Below are positions 1 through 8,363 of a DNA stretch of 34,629 bases, piece after piece; the stretch's first letter is position 1; every line of letters starts with the position of its first letter. The DNA is taken from NCBI RefSeq assembly GCF_014647795.1, contig NZ_BMPW01000045.1, positions 1-34,629 on the forward strand, read 5' to 3'. The stretch is from Actinoplanes campanulatus. GTDB lineage: Bacteria; Actinomycetota; Actinomycetes; Mycobacteriales; Micromonosporaceae. The notes under the pieces are model-generated. The model ran no database searches, was not told where the DNA came from, and saw only the letters and a list, made by a program, of their open reading frames with translations. The position numbers and the translations under genes were made by a program.

Positions 1-1
1 T

Positions 2-352
2 TACCAGGGTGGGCGTCCGAGTGGCGACCGGCCCGGCTACCAGGGTGGTGGCGACCGCGGTGGGTTCCGTGGTGGCGACCGTGACCGTGGTGGTTACCAG
101 GGTGGGCGTCCGAGTGGCGACCGGCCCGGCTACCAGGGTGGTGGCGACCGTGGCGGGGCCCGGGAGAGCTTCCAGGGCGGTTCGGGCGGATTCCGGGGCG
201 ACCGGGACCGCGGTGGCGACCGTGGCGGGTTCCGCGGTGGGGACCGGGACCGTGGTGGTTACCAGGGCGGGCGTCCGAGTGGCGACCGGCCGGGCTACCA
301 GGGTGGCGGCGACCGCGGTGGGTTCCGTGGCGGCGACCGTGACCGTGGCGGC
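2..352 (+). repeat. 93-nt in-frame repeats encoding RGG units
   Basis: Units begin at 2, 95 and 260. The unit at 2-94 and the one at 260-352 are near identical along their length. The unit at 95 matches the first for about 57 nt and then diverges. All spacings are multiples of three, so copy-number change would keep the reading frame. Confidence 0.8.
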
Positions 353-1504
353 TACCAGGGCGGCGGCGACCGGGGTGGCTTCCGCCGGGACGACCGGGAC
401 CGCGATGGCTACCAGGCCGACGGTGGCCGGGGCACGGACGGCGAGACCGGTGGACAGCCGGCGTTCGTGGCGCCGGAGATCCCCGAGGACATCACCGCCA
501 GCGACCTCGACCAGGAGGTCCGTGCGGAGCTGCTGAGCCTGGCCCGGGACATCGCCGAAAAGGTCGCGCGGCACCTGGTGGCGGCCGGCCAGATCATCGA
601 CGAGGACTCCGAGGTGGCGCTGCTGCACGCGATCGCGGCGCGGCGGCTGGCCTCGCGGATCGCGGTGGTGCGGGAGGCGGTCGGGCTCGCCGCGTACGCG
701 GCGGGTGACTGGACGACCGCGATCGCCGAGCTGCGGACCTACCACCGGATGACCGGGCGGCAGACGCATCTGGCCGAGCTGGCCGACTGTGAGCGGGCGC
801 TGGGCCGTCCCGAGCGGGCCATCGACCTGTTCCGCGGCGCGGACACGGCGAACCTGGAGAAGGCGGGCGCCATCGAGCTGCTCATCGTCGCGGCGGGTGC
901 CCGGGGTGACCTGGGTCAGCACGACGCGGCCGTGGCGATGCTCCAGGTCAAGGAGCTGACCGGGGACGACGACGCCGAGTGGGCGGCGCGTCTGCGGTAC
1001 GCCTACGCCGACGCCCTGCTGGCGGCGGGTCGTCGGGACGAGGCGCGGGAGTGGTTCGCCCGGGCCGCGACCATCGACGAGGAGCAGGTCACCGACGCGG
1101 CCGAGCGGCTGCTCGAGCTCGACGGCGTCACCATCGAGGGCGACGACGAGTTCGAGGACGAGGACGAGGACGGCGAGGACCGTGAGCGGGCCGCCGACAC
1201 GTCGGACTCGGACCGTGCGGACGACGAGGACGACCTCGACGCTGACGACGAGTTCGACGACGAAGACGACCTCGACGACGAGGACGACGAGGACGAGGAC
1301 GGCGAGGACCGTGAGCGGGCCGCCGTCGACGCGCCGGGCTCGGACCGTGCGGACGAGGACGACGAGGACGACCTCGACGAGGACGCGCCGGTGGCCGTTG
1401 CGGAGACGGACGTGAACACCGACGCGCTCCGGGACGAGCGGGACGAGAAGGCGCAGGCGGACGAGTACGTGGGAGAGGCCGGCGAGGACAAGCCGCAGGC
1501 ATGA
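2..1504 (+). CDS. TPR-like protein with RGG-rich N-terminus and acidic tail (5' partial)
   Basis: The frame is open from the first bases, so the true start lies upstream. Visible codons 1-155 encode a disordered domain of repeated [19 protein letters not shown] and RPSGDRPG units (RGG/RG boxes). Codons about 156-378 form an alpha-helical, TPR-like core with helix pairs such as [17 protein letters not shown] and [14 protein letters not shown]. Codons about 379-500 are almost all Asp/Glu. The gene occupies the position of M. tuberculosis Rv1691, upstream of an Rv1692-like phosphatase, and overlaps that gene by 4 bp (ATGA), so the two are probably co-translated. A GTG at 467 could be taken as a start, but the codon pattern and repeats run on upstream in the same frame, so I treat 467 as internal. 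RGG boxes commonly bind RNA; a role in RNA binding or condensate formation is inference only. Confidence 0.85.
   Translation, partial: YQGGRPSGDRPGYQGGGDRGGFRGGDRDRGGYQGGRPSGDRPGYQGGGDRGGARESFQGGSGGFRGDRDRGGDRGGFRGGDRDRGGYQGGRPSGDRPGYQGGGDRGGFRGGDRDRGGYQGGGDRGGFRRDDRDRDGYQADGGRGTDGETGGQPAFVAPEIPEDITASDLDQEVRAELLSLARDIAEKVARHLVAAGQIIDEDSEVALLHAIAARRLASRIAVVREAVGLAAYAAGDWTTAIAELRTYHRMTGRQTHLAELADCERALGRPERAIDLFRGADTANLEKAGAIELLIVAAGARGDLGQHDAAVAMLQVKELTGDDDAEWAARLRYAYADALLAAGRRDEAREWFARAATIDEEQVTDAAERLLELDGVTIEGDDEFEDEDEDGEDRERAADTSDSDRADDEDDLDADDEFDDEDDLDDEDDEDEDGEDRERAAVDAPGSDRADEDDEDDLDEDAPVAVAETDVNTDALRDERDEKAQADEYVGEAGEDKPQA
1161..1324 (+). repeat. Direct repeat in the acidic tail
   Basis: A 35-nt sequence encoding [11 protein letters not shown] occurs at 1161-1195 and again at 1290-1324, 129 nt apart and in frame. 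The acidic tail therefore grew by duplication. Confidence 0.7.
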
Positions 1505-2517
1505 GGGATCACCTCGCCGGTGGCTACGACCTGGTCATCTTCGACCTGGACGGCGTCGTCTTCCTGATCGACAAGCCGATCCCGGGGGCCGCCGACGCGG
1601 TCGAGCGGCTGCGTGCCGGCTCGACGTCGATCGCGTACGCGACGAACAACGCGTCGCGGCGTGCCGCCGAGGTGGCGGCGCTGCTGACCGGCATGGGTGT
1701 GAGCGCGGAGCCGGCCGAGGTCCTCACCTCGGCCGGCGCCTCCGCGGCGCTGCTCGCCGACCGGCTGCCGGCCGGTGCGAAAGTGCTGGTTGTGGGTGCG
1801 GAGGCGCTTCGCGCCGAGGTCCGCGACGCGGGTCTCGAGCCGGTCGCCTCGGCCGAGGAGGAGCCGGTCGCGGTCCTTCAGGGGTACGGGCCCGAGGTCG
1901 GCTGGAGGATTCTGGCCGAGGCGGCGCTGGCGGTTCGGGCCGGCGCCGTCTGGTACGCCACCAACACCGACCGGACCCTGCCCAGCCCGCGTGGGCCGCT
2001 GCCGGGTAACGGCTCGCTGGTCGCGGTGCTGCGGACGGCGCTCGACCGGGATCCGGACGTGGTGGTCGGCAAGCCGCAGCCGGGCCTTTTCACGACGGCT
2101 GCGACGGTCGCCGGGGCACGGCGGCCGTTGTCGGTCGGCGATCGGCTGGACACCGACATCCAGGGCGCGGTCGGTGCGGGCATGGACAGTCTGCTGGTGC
2201 TGACCGGTGTCAGCGGTCCGGCGGATCTGCTGGCCGCACCGGAGGACCGTCGCCCGACCTACGTGGCGGCGGATCTGTCCGGGCTGTTCCGCGGGGCCGG
2301 GGACGCGCGGGTCCCGGCGCCCGGCGACACGGCCGGCGGCTGGCGGGTCACCCGGGACGGTGACCGTGTCACCCTGGACGGCTCCGGCGATCCGGTCGAC
2401 GCCCTGCGCCTGCTGTGCGGCGTGACCTGGGACGGCGTGGCGCCGTCCGCGATCGAGCCGCTCTCTTCGGAGGCGGGCGAGGTGCTGGCGGCCTGGGGAG
2501 TTCGGACTCCCGGCTGA
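1501..2517 (+). CDS. HAD-IIA family phosphatase, Rv1692-like (glycerol-3-phosphate phosphatase candidate)
   Basis: 338 aa. HAD motif I is DLDGV (Asp15 nucleophile, Asp17), motif II is the TNN at 48-50, motif III Lys191 lies in VVGKPQPG, and motif IV is GDRLDTDI (213-220) with acidic Mg2+ ligands. The cap between motifs II and III is type C2A, as in NagD/PGP phosphatases. The M. tuberculosis gene in this position, Rv1692, is a known D-glycerol-3-phosphate phosphatase that recycles glycerophospholipid head groups. Transfer of that activity rests on synteny and family. The C-terminal 60-70 residues extend past the HAD fold, as in the mycobacterial protein. The ATG overlaps the upstream stop (ATGA), which supports this start. 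Confidence 0.85.
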   Translation: MRDHLAGGYDLVIFDLDGVVFLIDKPIPGAADAVERLRAGSTSIAYATNNASRRAAEVAALLTGMGVSAEPAEVLTSAGASAALLADRLPAGAKVLVVGAEALRAEVRDAGLEPVASAEEEPVAVLQGYGPEVGWRILAEAALAVRAGAVWYATNTDRTLPSPRGPLPGNGSLVAVLRTALDRDPDVVVGKPQPGLFTTAATVAGARRPLSVGDRLDTDIQGAVGAGMDSLLVLTGVSGPADLLAAPEDRRPTYVAADLSGLFRGAGDARVPAPGDTAGGWRVTRDGDRVTLDGSGDPVDALRLLCGVTWDGVAPSAIEPLSSEAGEVLAAWGVRTPG

Positions 2518-2561
2518 CACGAGCCCGCCGGGCTCGGTGGGCGAGGTGTCGTGGGTTTGGT

Positions 2562-2589
2562 CGTGGGTCTCCCGTTAGGGAGGCCCACG
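2562..2589. terminator. Hairpin terminator between convergent genes
   Basis: Arms 2562-2573 (CGTGGGTCTCCC) and 2578-2589 (GGGAGGCCCACG) pair over 12 bp with one G-U, around a GTTA loop. It lies between the HAD gene and a convergent small gene. No T-run follows on either strand, as is common in actinobacteria. A shorter hairpin (GAGCCC/GGGCTC) sits at 2521-2535. Confidence 0.6.
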
Positions 2590-2708
2590 ATGTGCTTCTG
2601 GGGTGAGGTGGACCACCCGGTCAAGCCCGGATGCGGGCGCTGCGGCCTTGCGTGGCAGTCGGTCGCTGTCGGCAGGATCGGGTGCGCGTAGCCGTACAAG
2701 AAATGTGT

Positions 2709-2969
2709 TCATGAATGTTTGCGGGCCAAGCCGGCCAGCAGGCGGGAAGCGTTGTAGGCGGCGTCGTCGGGAGGGACGCCGGCCGTGGCCGCGCGGGCTT
2801 CCGGCACCGGTGTGTCGCTGTGGGGCAGGGGCGCATCCGGGTCGATGTGCAGGAAGCCGTCGACGATGGCGACCATCGGGCCGGTCATCCAGTCGAATGA
2901 AGGTACAGCCAGTTGCTCGGCGGTCTCGTGGAGATCGGGGCGCGCAGACCTGGATCGGGCACGTCGCAT
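2709..2969 (-). CDS. Small hypothetical protein
   Basis: 86 aa, family not recognised. The N-terminus is basic (RRARSRSARPD); the middle reads VPSFDWMTGPMVAIVDGFLHI and the C-terminus DAAYNASRLLAGLARKHS. Composition is protein-like, without the Arg/Pro excess of antisense shadow frames. The start is supported by GGGAG about 6 nt upstream on the minus strand. There are no membrane segments and no cysteines. It stands alone between the HAD gene and the SCP2 gene and converges on the former. A perfect palindrome lies 82 bp upstream (3051-3064). It could be a lineage-specific orphan. Confidence 0.55.
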   Translation of the reverse strand: MRRARSRSARPDLHETAEQLAVPSFDWMTGPMVAIVDGFLHIDPDAPLPHSDTPVPEARAATAGVPPDDAAYNASRLLAGLARKHS

Positions 2970-3050
2970 GATCGCTCCCAGTTCGGGGGCCGGCCGGTCG
3001 CCGGCCGTTCAATTCCCTCGTCTCCATCGTGGCACCGTCCGTGGCGGAAT

Positions 3051-3064
3051 CCGAACGCGTTCGG
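3051..3064. promoter_or_regulatory. 14-bp perfect palindrome, possible operator
   Basis: CCGAACGCGTTCGG is fully self-complementary and lies between the minus-strand 86-aa gene and the 3' end of the SCP2 gene. The surrounding 230 bp has no plausible gene. It also holds three GGGTCAA-type motifs (3079-3085, 3108-3114, and inverted at 3142-3148). A regulatory role is inference. Confidence 0.35.
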
Positions 3065-3202
3065 TCATTTGCCCCGAAGGGTCAAGCGGCCCGTCCCGTG
3101 GTGGAGCGGGTCAATCAGGTGATCACCGCGACCGCCGAGTGTTGACCCGTTGAACCGCCGGGCGGTCGATCCCGTATCCCTGGGCCCGGCCGGCGGACGT
3201 GG

Positions 3203-3526
3203 TTAGAGGAGTTTGCGGAGCTTGAGCAGGTCGAACGGGTTCGCCCGGATGGACGAGATCACGCGCGTGAGCTCCAGCCTGCCGTTGACCAGGTCGATCA
3301 GGTCGTCGCTCGTGATCACCAGGGCGATCTTCGCCTTCGGGTCGTCGCCGTCGGTGATGTCGATCAGCCGCCCGGCGGTGATCCGGCCGTGGAACGCCGC
3401 GCCGAGATCGGTGAGCCGGCAGGCCAGGGTGCGGTCGAGATCCAGCTTCCCCTGGGCCTCGGCGTTCGCGGCGAGCCGGGCGGCGAGGTCGTTCAGTGCC
3501 TGCCGGCACTCCTCCACGGTGGCCAT
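3203..3526 (-). CDS. SCP2 sterol-binding domain protein
   Basis: 107 aa, one SCP2-like domain. The N-terminus is helical (MATVEECRQALNDLAARLAA). The middle shows the strand pattern typical of the fold: LACRLTDLGAAFHGRITAG, then IDITDGDDPKAKIALVITS. The C-terminus NPFDLLKLRKLL is typical of small actinobacterial SCP2 proteins. SCP2 folds bind lipids or hydrophobic ligands; the ligand here is unknown. ATG 3526 has AAAGGA 5-6 nt upstream on the minus strand; an ATG two codons earlier sits too close to that site. It is divergent from the phasin/H1-like gene across about 110 bp, which must hold both promoters. Confidence 0.75.
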   Translation of the reverse strand: MATVEECRQALNDLAARLAANAEAQGKLDLDRTLACRLTDLGAAFHGRITAGRLIDITDGDDPKAKIALVITSDDLIDLVNGRLELTRVISSIRANPFDLLKLRKLL

Positions 3527-3636
3527 CAGCATCCTTTCCGGTGACACCAGCCTCACGACACCAGCACGGTACCCCAGTAGTTTTCCCGGAAGTGCCCGGT
3601 AGCGTGGCACCCGACGTGGCGAGAGGGAGGCGGGAC

Positions 3637-4467
3637 ATGCCGGACGCATGGCGGGCATATCTGGACCTGGCACTCGGTTTGACGGAGGCTCCCCGGAAGA
3701 GGGCGCAACAGGTCGCCGGGGAGTTGCTCAACCGGGGCGGGGCCACCGCGGTGCAGGTTCAGGGCCTGGTGGAGGACCTGCTGACGGCGGGTATCGCCAA
3801 CCGGGAGGCGCTGACCAGCATCGTGCGGTACGAGGTGGACCGGGCGCTCGGGCGGGTGGGCCTGGCCACCGCCGAGGAGGTTTCCGAGCTCACCTCGCGG
3901 GTGCACGACCTGGAGCGGCAGCTCCGTGAGGCGCAGGCCCGGGTCGGCGCGGCCGAGTCGGTGGGCGGGACCCGGCTGGACAAGCCGGCGCCCACGCCTG
4001 CTCCCGCTCCTGCTCCGGTGAAGAAGGCGGTCGCGAAGAAGGCGGTCAAGGCCAAGCCGAACGCGATGCCGGCGGCAGCGACGGCGCCGGCGCCGGCCGC
4101 GGTGCCGGGGAACGCCGCGACGCCGGGCGAGGTCGCGCCGGTCAAGGCCGCGCCGGGCGAGGTCGCGCCGGTCGAGGCCGCGCCGGTCAAGCGGGCGCCA
4201 CGGAAGACCGCGGCGAAGGCCGTGCCGAGTCAGGCCGCCGATGAGAAGGCTCCGGTGAAGAAGGCCGCGGCCAAGCGGGCGCCGGCCAGGAAGGCCGCAC
4301 CGGCCGAGGCGCCGCCCGCGCCGCGTAAGCGCGCGCCGGCCAGGAGGACCGCGGCGGCCGAGGTGCCGCCGGCACCGCGTAAGCGCGCGCCGCGGAAGGC
4401 TCAGGTGCCGACCCAGTCGACCCCGGCGGCGGAGAACGCCGGCCGGACGGCGAGCCCGGAGGCGTGA
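3637..4467 (+). CDS. Phasin-like protein with histone H1-like Ala/Lys/Pro tail
   Basis: 276 aa. Residues 1-75 are helical (AWRAYLDLALGLTEAPRKR, then AVQVQGLVEDLLTAGIANRE) and resemble the phasin/PHA granule-associated family. Residues 78-108 form a heptad coiled coil (EEVSELTSRVHDLERQL). From about 117 to the end the chain is disordered, with repeated KKAVAKKA, VKRAPRKTAAK, KKAAAKRAPARKA and APRKRAPARR blocks like the H1/PhaF tail, which binds DNA without sequence preference. An acidic APGEVAPV repeat sits between basic blocks. ATG 3637 has GGGAGG about 6 nt upstream. The next gene starts 4 nt after its stop. A role at the nucleoid or in carbon-storage granules is inference. Confidence 0.65.
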   Translation: MPDAWRAYLDLALGLTEAPRKRAQQVAGELLNRGGATAVQVQGLVEDLLTAGIANREALTSIVRYEVDRALGRVGLATAEEVSELTSRVHDLERQLREAQARVGAAESVGGTRLDKPAPTPAPAPAPVKKAVAKKAVKAKPNAMPAAATAPAPAAVPGNAATPGEVAPVKAAPGEVAPVEAAPVKRAPRKTAAKAVPSQAADEKAPVKKAAAKRAPARKAAPAEAPPAPRKRAPARRTAAAEVPPAPRKRAPRKAQVPTQSTPAAENAGRTASPEA

Positions 4468-4471
4468 GGCT

Positions 4472-4708
4472 GTGACATATCCCAGTTCCGCGCAGCCCGG
4501 TCCGCGCCCGGGACTGCCGCCGGGTGGTTCCTTCGCCGGTGGGACGGACGTGTCCCGAGATGGCGGGGAGGACACCGGGCATCCGGCGGTCGACGCGGTG
4601 CTCCGCTCGCTGGCCAACGCGGCACGGCTGGCGCCGGCCGAGCAGATCGCCGAGTACGAGGCCGCCCACCAGGTGCTTCAGGAGACTCTGGCCGGCATCG
4701 ACCGCTGA
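4472..4708 (+). CDS. Short conserved hypothetical protein (Rv1693 position)
   Basis: 78 aa from a GTG start 4 nt after the preceding stop. The N-terminal half is Pro/Gly-rich and probably disordered (SSAQPGPRPGLPPGGSF). The C-terminal half is predicted helical: VDAVLRSLANAARLAPAEQIAEYEAAHQVL. M. tuberculosis has a similarly small gene, Rv1693, just before tlyA. Function unknown. A small adaptor or regulator for the phasin-like protein or TlyA is possible but not supported beyond gene order. Confidence 0.7.
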   Translation: MTYPSSAQPGPRPGLPPGGSFAGGTDVSRDGGEDTGHPAVDAVLRSLANAARLAPAEQIAEYEAAHQVLQETLAGIDR

Positions 4709-4782
4709 GGCCGGGGCACGACCGGCGGCGAGTAGGTTGTGCAGGCCGTAACGAACCACCCGTACCTCGAAAAGGGATTTTG

Positions 4783-5607
4783 ATGGCCCGCCGTGCGCGT
4801 CTCGACGCCGAGCTCGTCCGTCGTAAGCTCGCCCGCTCCCGGGAGCAGGCCGCCACGCTCGTCGCGGCCGGCCGCGTGCTGGTGCGCGGCACCACCGCGG
4901 GCAAGGTCGCCGCGATGGTCGACCCCGCCGATCCGATCGTGGTGACCGGCGAGGACCCGAAGGACGAGTACGTGTCGCGGGGCGGCCACAAACTCGCCGG
5001 GGCGCTGGCGGCGTTCGGTCCGCAGGGGCTGACCGTGGCCGGCCGGCGCTGCCTGGACGCGGGCGCCTCGACCGGCGGGTTCACCGACGTGCTGCTGCGC
5101 GCCGGGGCCCGGCAGGTGGTGGCGGTCGACGTCGGGTACGGGCAGTTGGCCTGGCCGATCCGTACCGACGAGCGGGTGGTGGTGCAGGAGCGTACGAACG
5201 TGCGGTCGATCACCCCCGAGTCGATCGGCGGCCCGGTGGATCTGACCGTGGCGGATCTGTCGTTCATCTCGTTGCGGCTGGTGCTGCCGGCGCTGGCCGG
5301 GTGCACCGGGCCGGACGGCGATCTGGCGCTGATGGTGAAGCCGCAGTTCGAGGTGGGTAAGGAACGTGTCGGCTCGGGTGGGGTGGTGCGTGACTGGCGG
5401 CTGCGCGCCGAGGCGGTGCTGGACGTGGCGGCGGCCGCGGCCGGGCTGGGCCTCGGGGTGGCGGCCGTGACGGCCAGCCCGCTGCCGGGGCCGAGCGGCA
5501 ATGTGGAGTTCTTCGTGTGGTTCCGGCGGGACGCCCCGCCCGCTGACCCAGCTCGGATCGAGGCCGTCGTCGAAGCCGGCCCGGTTGCCTTCGTGGAGGA
5601 GAAATGA
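4783..5607 (+). CDS. tlyA: TlyA-family rRNA 2'-O-methyltransferase
   Basis: 274 aa. An N-terminal S4 RNA-binding domain (about 1-60, MARRARLDAELVRRKLARS) is followed by an FtsJ-type Rossmann methyltransferase. The SAM-binding loop is DAGASTGGFTDVLL, followed by the acidic strand VVAVDVGYGQLAWP. The catalytic-type Lys is in ALMVKPQFE, and Asp lies in LTVADLSFISL. TlyA methylates 16S and/or 23S rRNA (C1409, C1920) and confers capreomycin/viomycin sensitivity in mycobacteria. ATG 4783 is preferred over TTG 4780 because AAAGGGA lies 5-6 nt upstream and TlyA proteins typically begin MARRARLDAEL. The stop overlaps nadK by 4 bp. Confidence 0.93.
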   Translation: MARRARLDAELVRRKLARSREQAATLVAAGRVLVRGTTAGKVAAMVDPADPIVVTGEDPKDEYVSRGGHKLAGALAAFGPQGLTVAGRRCLDAGASTGGFTDVLLRAGARQVVAVDVGYGQLAWPIRTDERVVVQERTNVRSITPESIGGPVDLTVADLSFISLRLVLPALAGCTGPDGDLALMVKPQFEVGKERVGSGGVVRDWRLRAEAVLDVAAAAAGLGLGVAAVTASPLPGPSGNVEFFVWFRRDAPPADPARIEAVVEAGPVAFVEEK

Positions 5608-6491
5608 CGCGCTCGGCCCTGCTGGTGACGCACACCGGGCGCAGGCAGAGTACCCAGCACGCCCGGGCGGTGGCGCTGGACCTGATCGCGGCCGGGTTCG
5701 AGGTGCGGGTGATCGCCGAGGAGGTCGCCGATCTGGAGCTGCCGGAGGGTGTGCAGCCGGTCGACGGCCCGGACGCGGCCGAGGGCGTGGAGATCGTGAT
5801 GGCGCTCGGCGGGGACGGCACGTTCCTGCGGGCGGCCGAGCTGGCCCGCCCGTCGAAGACGCCGCTGCTCGGCATCAACCTGGGCAAGGTCGGCTTCCTG
5901 GCGGAGGCCGAGATCGACCACATCGACCAGGCGGTCGCCGACGTGGTGGCCGGGGACTACACGGTGGACGAGCGGCTCACCCTGGACGTCCGGGCGGAGT
6001 ACGACGGCCGGCTGATCGCCGAGTCGTGGGCGCTCAACGAGGTGACCGTGGAGAAGGGGCAGCGGGCGCAGATGCTCGAGCTGCTCGTGGACGTCGACGG
6101 GCGGCCCCTGTCCCGGTACGGCTGTGACGGTGTGGTGTGTGCCACTCCGACCGGGTCGACGGCGTACGCGTTCTCCGCCGGCGGGCCGGTGGTGTGGCCC
6201 GAGGTGGAGGCGCTGCTGCTGGTGCCGATCAGCGCGCACGCCCTGTTCAGTCGCCCGATCGTGACGGCGCCCACGTCGACGTTCGTGGTGACGGTGGACC
6301 CGTACACGTCGTTCGCGGTGCTGTGCTGTGACGGGCGCCGCACCTGGGACCTGCCGCCGGGATCGACGGTGACGGTGGAGCGCGGGCGGCTGCCGGTCCG
6401 TCTGGTCCGTCTCGCGCCGCGCCCGTTCACCGACACGCTGGTGGCGAAGTTCGGCCTTCCGGTGGTCGGCTGGCGGGGCAATCGACGCTGA
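5604..6491 (+). CDS. nadK: NAD kinase
   Basis: 295 aa, usual length. It phosphorylates NAD+ to NADP+ with ATP or polyphosphate. The diagnostic GGDGT is at 69-73 (IVMALGGDGTFLRAAE), followed by LLGINLGKVGFLAE. The NAD-binding signature is ALNEVTVEK, and the conserved TPTGSTAYAFSAGGPVV lies downstream. The ATG overlaps the tlyA stop (ATGA), so translation is probably coupled. tlyA-nadK-recN is the conserved actinobacterial order (Rv1694-Rv1696). Confidence 0.96.
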   Translation: MTRSALLVTHTGRRQSTQHARAVALDLIAAGFEVRVIAEEVADLELPEGVQPVDGPDAAEGVEIVMALGGDGTFLRAAELARPSKTPLLGINLGKVGFLAEAEIDHIDQAVADVVAGDYTVDERLTLDVRAEYDGRLIAESWALNEVTVEKGQRAQMLELLVDVDGRPLSRYGCDGVVCATPTGSTAYAFSAGGPVVWPEVEALLLVPISAHALFSRPIVTAPTSTFVVTVDPYTSFAVLCCDGRRTWDLPPGSTVTVERGRLPVRLVRLAPRPFTDTLVAKFGLPVVGWRGNRR

Positions 6492-6531
6492 TCAGAAACC
6501 CCCGCGGTGGGCTTTTGTCGGTGGCTCCCGA

Positions 6532-6543
6532 TACTGTTCGCCT
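6532..6543 (+). promoter_or_regulatory. Candidate leaderless promoter of recN
   Basis: TACTGT at 6532-6537 lies 6 nt before the GTG, and there is no Shine-Dalgarno sequence, so transcription would begin at or next to the start codon. A clear -35 box is not visible. Confidence 0.5.
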
Positions 6544-8304
6544 GTGCTGGAGGAACTGCGCATCACCGGGCTCGGCGTCATCGACGACACGACGCTGCGC
6601 CTCTCGTCGGGAATGAACGTGATCACTGGTGAGACCGGCGCCGGTAAGACCATGGTGGTGACCGGTCTCGGACTGCTGTTCGGTGGCCGGGCCGACGCCG
6701 GCCGGGTCCGGGCCGATCCGGGGCGGGCCGTGGTCGAGGGCCGGCTCAAGCTCGGCGGGACCCTCGGCGACGCCGTGCGGACCCGGATCACCGACGCCGG
6801 TGGCGAGGCCGACGACGACGGCTCGGTCCTGTTGAGCCGCACGGTGACGGCGGAGGGCCGGTCCCGGGCGCACGTTGGCGGCCGGAGCATGCCGGTGTCG
6901 ACGCTGAGCGAGCTGGGCGAGCAGATCCTGGCCGTGCACGGCCAGTCCGACCAGTTGCGCCTGCTGCGCCCGTCGGAGCAGCGGTCCGCACTGGACCGGT
7001 TCGCCGGCCCGGAGCACGAGAAGCTGCTGGAGTCCTATCGGGAGGCGTTCGGCCGCTGGCGCTCGGTGGTCGAGGACCTGGCCGACCGGCGGCGCAACGC
7101 CCGGCAGCGCTCGCAGGAGGCGGACCTTCTCAAGCTGGGCCTCGACGAGATCACCCGGGTCGATCCGCAGCCCGGTGAGGACGACGATCTGCGTAACGAG
7201 GTGCAGCGGCTGGAGCATGCCGAGGGGCTGCGGGTCGCGGCGACCCTGGCGGGGCAGGCGCTGGCCGGTGGGGTGGAGGTGGCCGACGACACGCCCGACG
7301 CCACCCAGCTGCTCGGGCTGGCCCGGCGCACGCTGGAGGGGCAGGCGCAGGTCGACCCGTCGCTCGCCGATCTGGCGGCGCGGATCGAGGAGGCGGCCAC
7401 CCTGGTCGGTGACGTGTCGTCCGAGCTGTCCGCCTATCTCGGGACGCTGGATGCCGACCCGGCCCGGTTGGAGGCGATCTACGAGCGGCGGGCCGCGCTG
7501 CGGGGGCTGACCCGGAAGTATGCGGACGACATCGACGGCGTCATCGCCTGGGCGGAGCACGCGAAGACCAAGCTGAGCGAGCTGGACACCTCCGACGAGC
7601 TGCTGGAGGAGCTGGACCGGGAGCGCCAGCGGCTGGAGGCGTCGGTGGCCGAGCTGGCCGGGCGGCTGACCGCGGCCCGGCGGGAGGCGGCCGGCCGGTT
7701 CTCCGAGGCGGTCAGCGTCGAGCTGGCCGGGCTGGCGATGCCGCACGCCCGGGTCGAGGTGGCGGTGCTCACCCGGGCGCCGTCGCGTGACGAGCCGGCC
7801 GTGACGGTCGACGGCGCGACGGTGGCCGCCGGGGCGGACGGCGCCGACGAGGTGGAGCTGCGGCTGCTGGCCCATCCGGGCGCACCCGCGCTGCCGCTGC
7901 AGAAGGGCGCCTCCGGTGGTGAGCTGTCCCGGGTGATGCTGGCCATCGAGGTGGTGTTCGCCGGGGCGGGTGGTCCGCCCACCCTGGTGTTCGACGAGGT
8001 GGACTCGGGTGTCGGCGGCACGGCCGCGGTCGAGATCGGCAAGCGGTTGGCGCGTCTCGCGCGTACCCATCAGGTGTTGGTCGTGACGCACCTGCCGCAG
8101 GTCGCGGCATTCGCCGATCGTCATCTCGTGGTTGCGAAGGACACCGGTGGGGCGATCACCACGAGTGGTGTTCGGATCGTGGAAGAGACCGAACGGGCTA
8201 GGGAATTGTCCAGGATGCTGGCTGGTCTGCCCGATTCGGACCTGGGTATCGCCCATGCGGAGGAGTTGCTCTCCGTGGCGGCTCGGGAGAAACGCGCCGC
8301 ATAA
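6544..8304 (+). CDS. recN: DNA repair protein RecN
   Basis: 586 aa SMC-like ATPase acting in double-strand-break repair. The N-terminus is MLEELRITGLGVIDD with Walker A GETGAGKT at 29-36. Long coiled-coil arms follow (for example ELLEELDRERQRLEASVAEL). The C-terminal head has the ABC signature ASGGELSRVMLAIEVV and Walker B PTLVFDEVDSGVGG, then VLVVTHLPQVAAFADRH with the switch His. The GTG start appears leaderless. It is not overlapped with nadK (52-nt gap) and has its own promoter candidate. Confidence 0.96.
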   Translation: MLEELRITGLGVIDDTTLRLSSGMNVITGETGAGKTMVVTGLGLLFGGRADAGRVRADPGRAVVEGRLKLGGTLGDAVRTRITDAGGEADDDGSVLLSRTVTAEGRSRAHVGGRSMPVSTLSELGEQILAVHGQSDQLRLLRPSEQRSALDRFAGPEHEKLLESYREAFGRWRSVVEDLADRRRNARQRSQEADLLKLGLDEITRVDPQPGEDDDLRNEVQRLEHAEGLRVAATLAGQALAGGVEVADDTPDATQLLGLARRTLEGQAQVDPSLADLAARIEEAATLVGDVSSELSAYLGTLDADPARLEAIYERRAALRGLTRKYADDIDGVIAWAEHAKTKLSELDTSDELLEELDRERQRLEASVAELAGRLTAARREAAGRFSEAVSVELAGLAMPHARVEVAVLTRAPSRDEPAVTVDGATVAAGADGADEVELRLLAHPGAPALPLQKGASGGELSRVMLAIEVVFAGAGGPPTLVFDEVDSGVGGTAAVEIGKRLARLARTHQVLVVTHLPQVAAFADRHLVVAKDTGGAITTSGVRIVEETERARELSRMLAGLPDSDLGIAHAEELLSVAAREKRAA

Positions 8305-8363
8305 AGGTGAGCTGGAGCATGTCGCTGGGGAAGTGGGTGCGACGGCATGTCAGGATGGCCGGG

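Noticed and set aside
1-460. CRISPR-like array
   Set aside because: The repeats are in-frame coding repeats without unique spacers of constant length.
9-536. Open frame rich in Val/Ala/Thr/Arg over the 5' repeat region
   Set aside because: It is the +1 shadow of the RGG-repeat frame. The frame beginning at 2 continues without a break into the TPR core and is the real one.
1003-2520. 505-codon minus-strand frame
   Set aside because: Antisense to the TPR and HAD genes, with Arg/Gly/Ser-rich shadow composition typical of high-GC DNA and no recognisable domain.
2575-3027. 150-codon minus-strand frame overlapping the 86-aa gene
   Set aside because: Arg/Pro-rich and in another frame; the 86-aa frame has the better start signal and composition.
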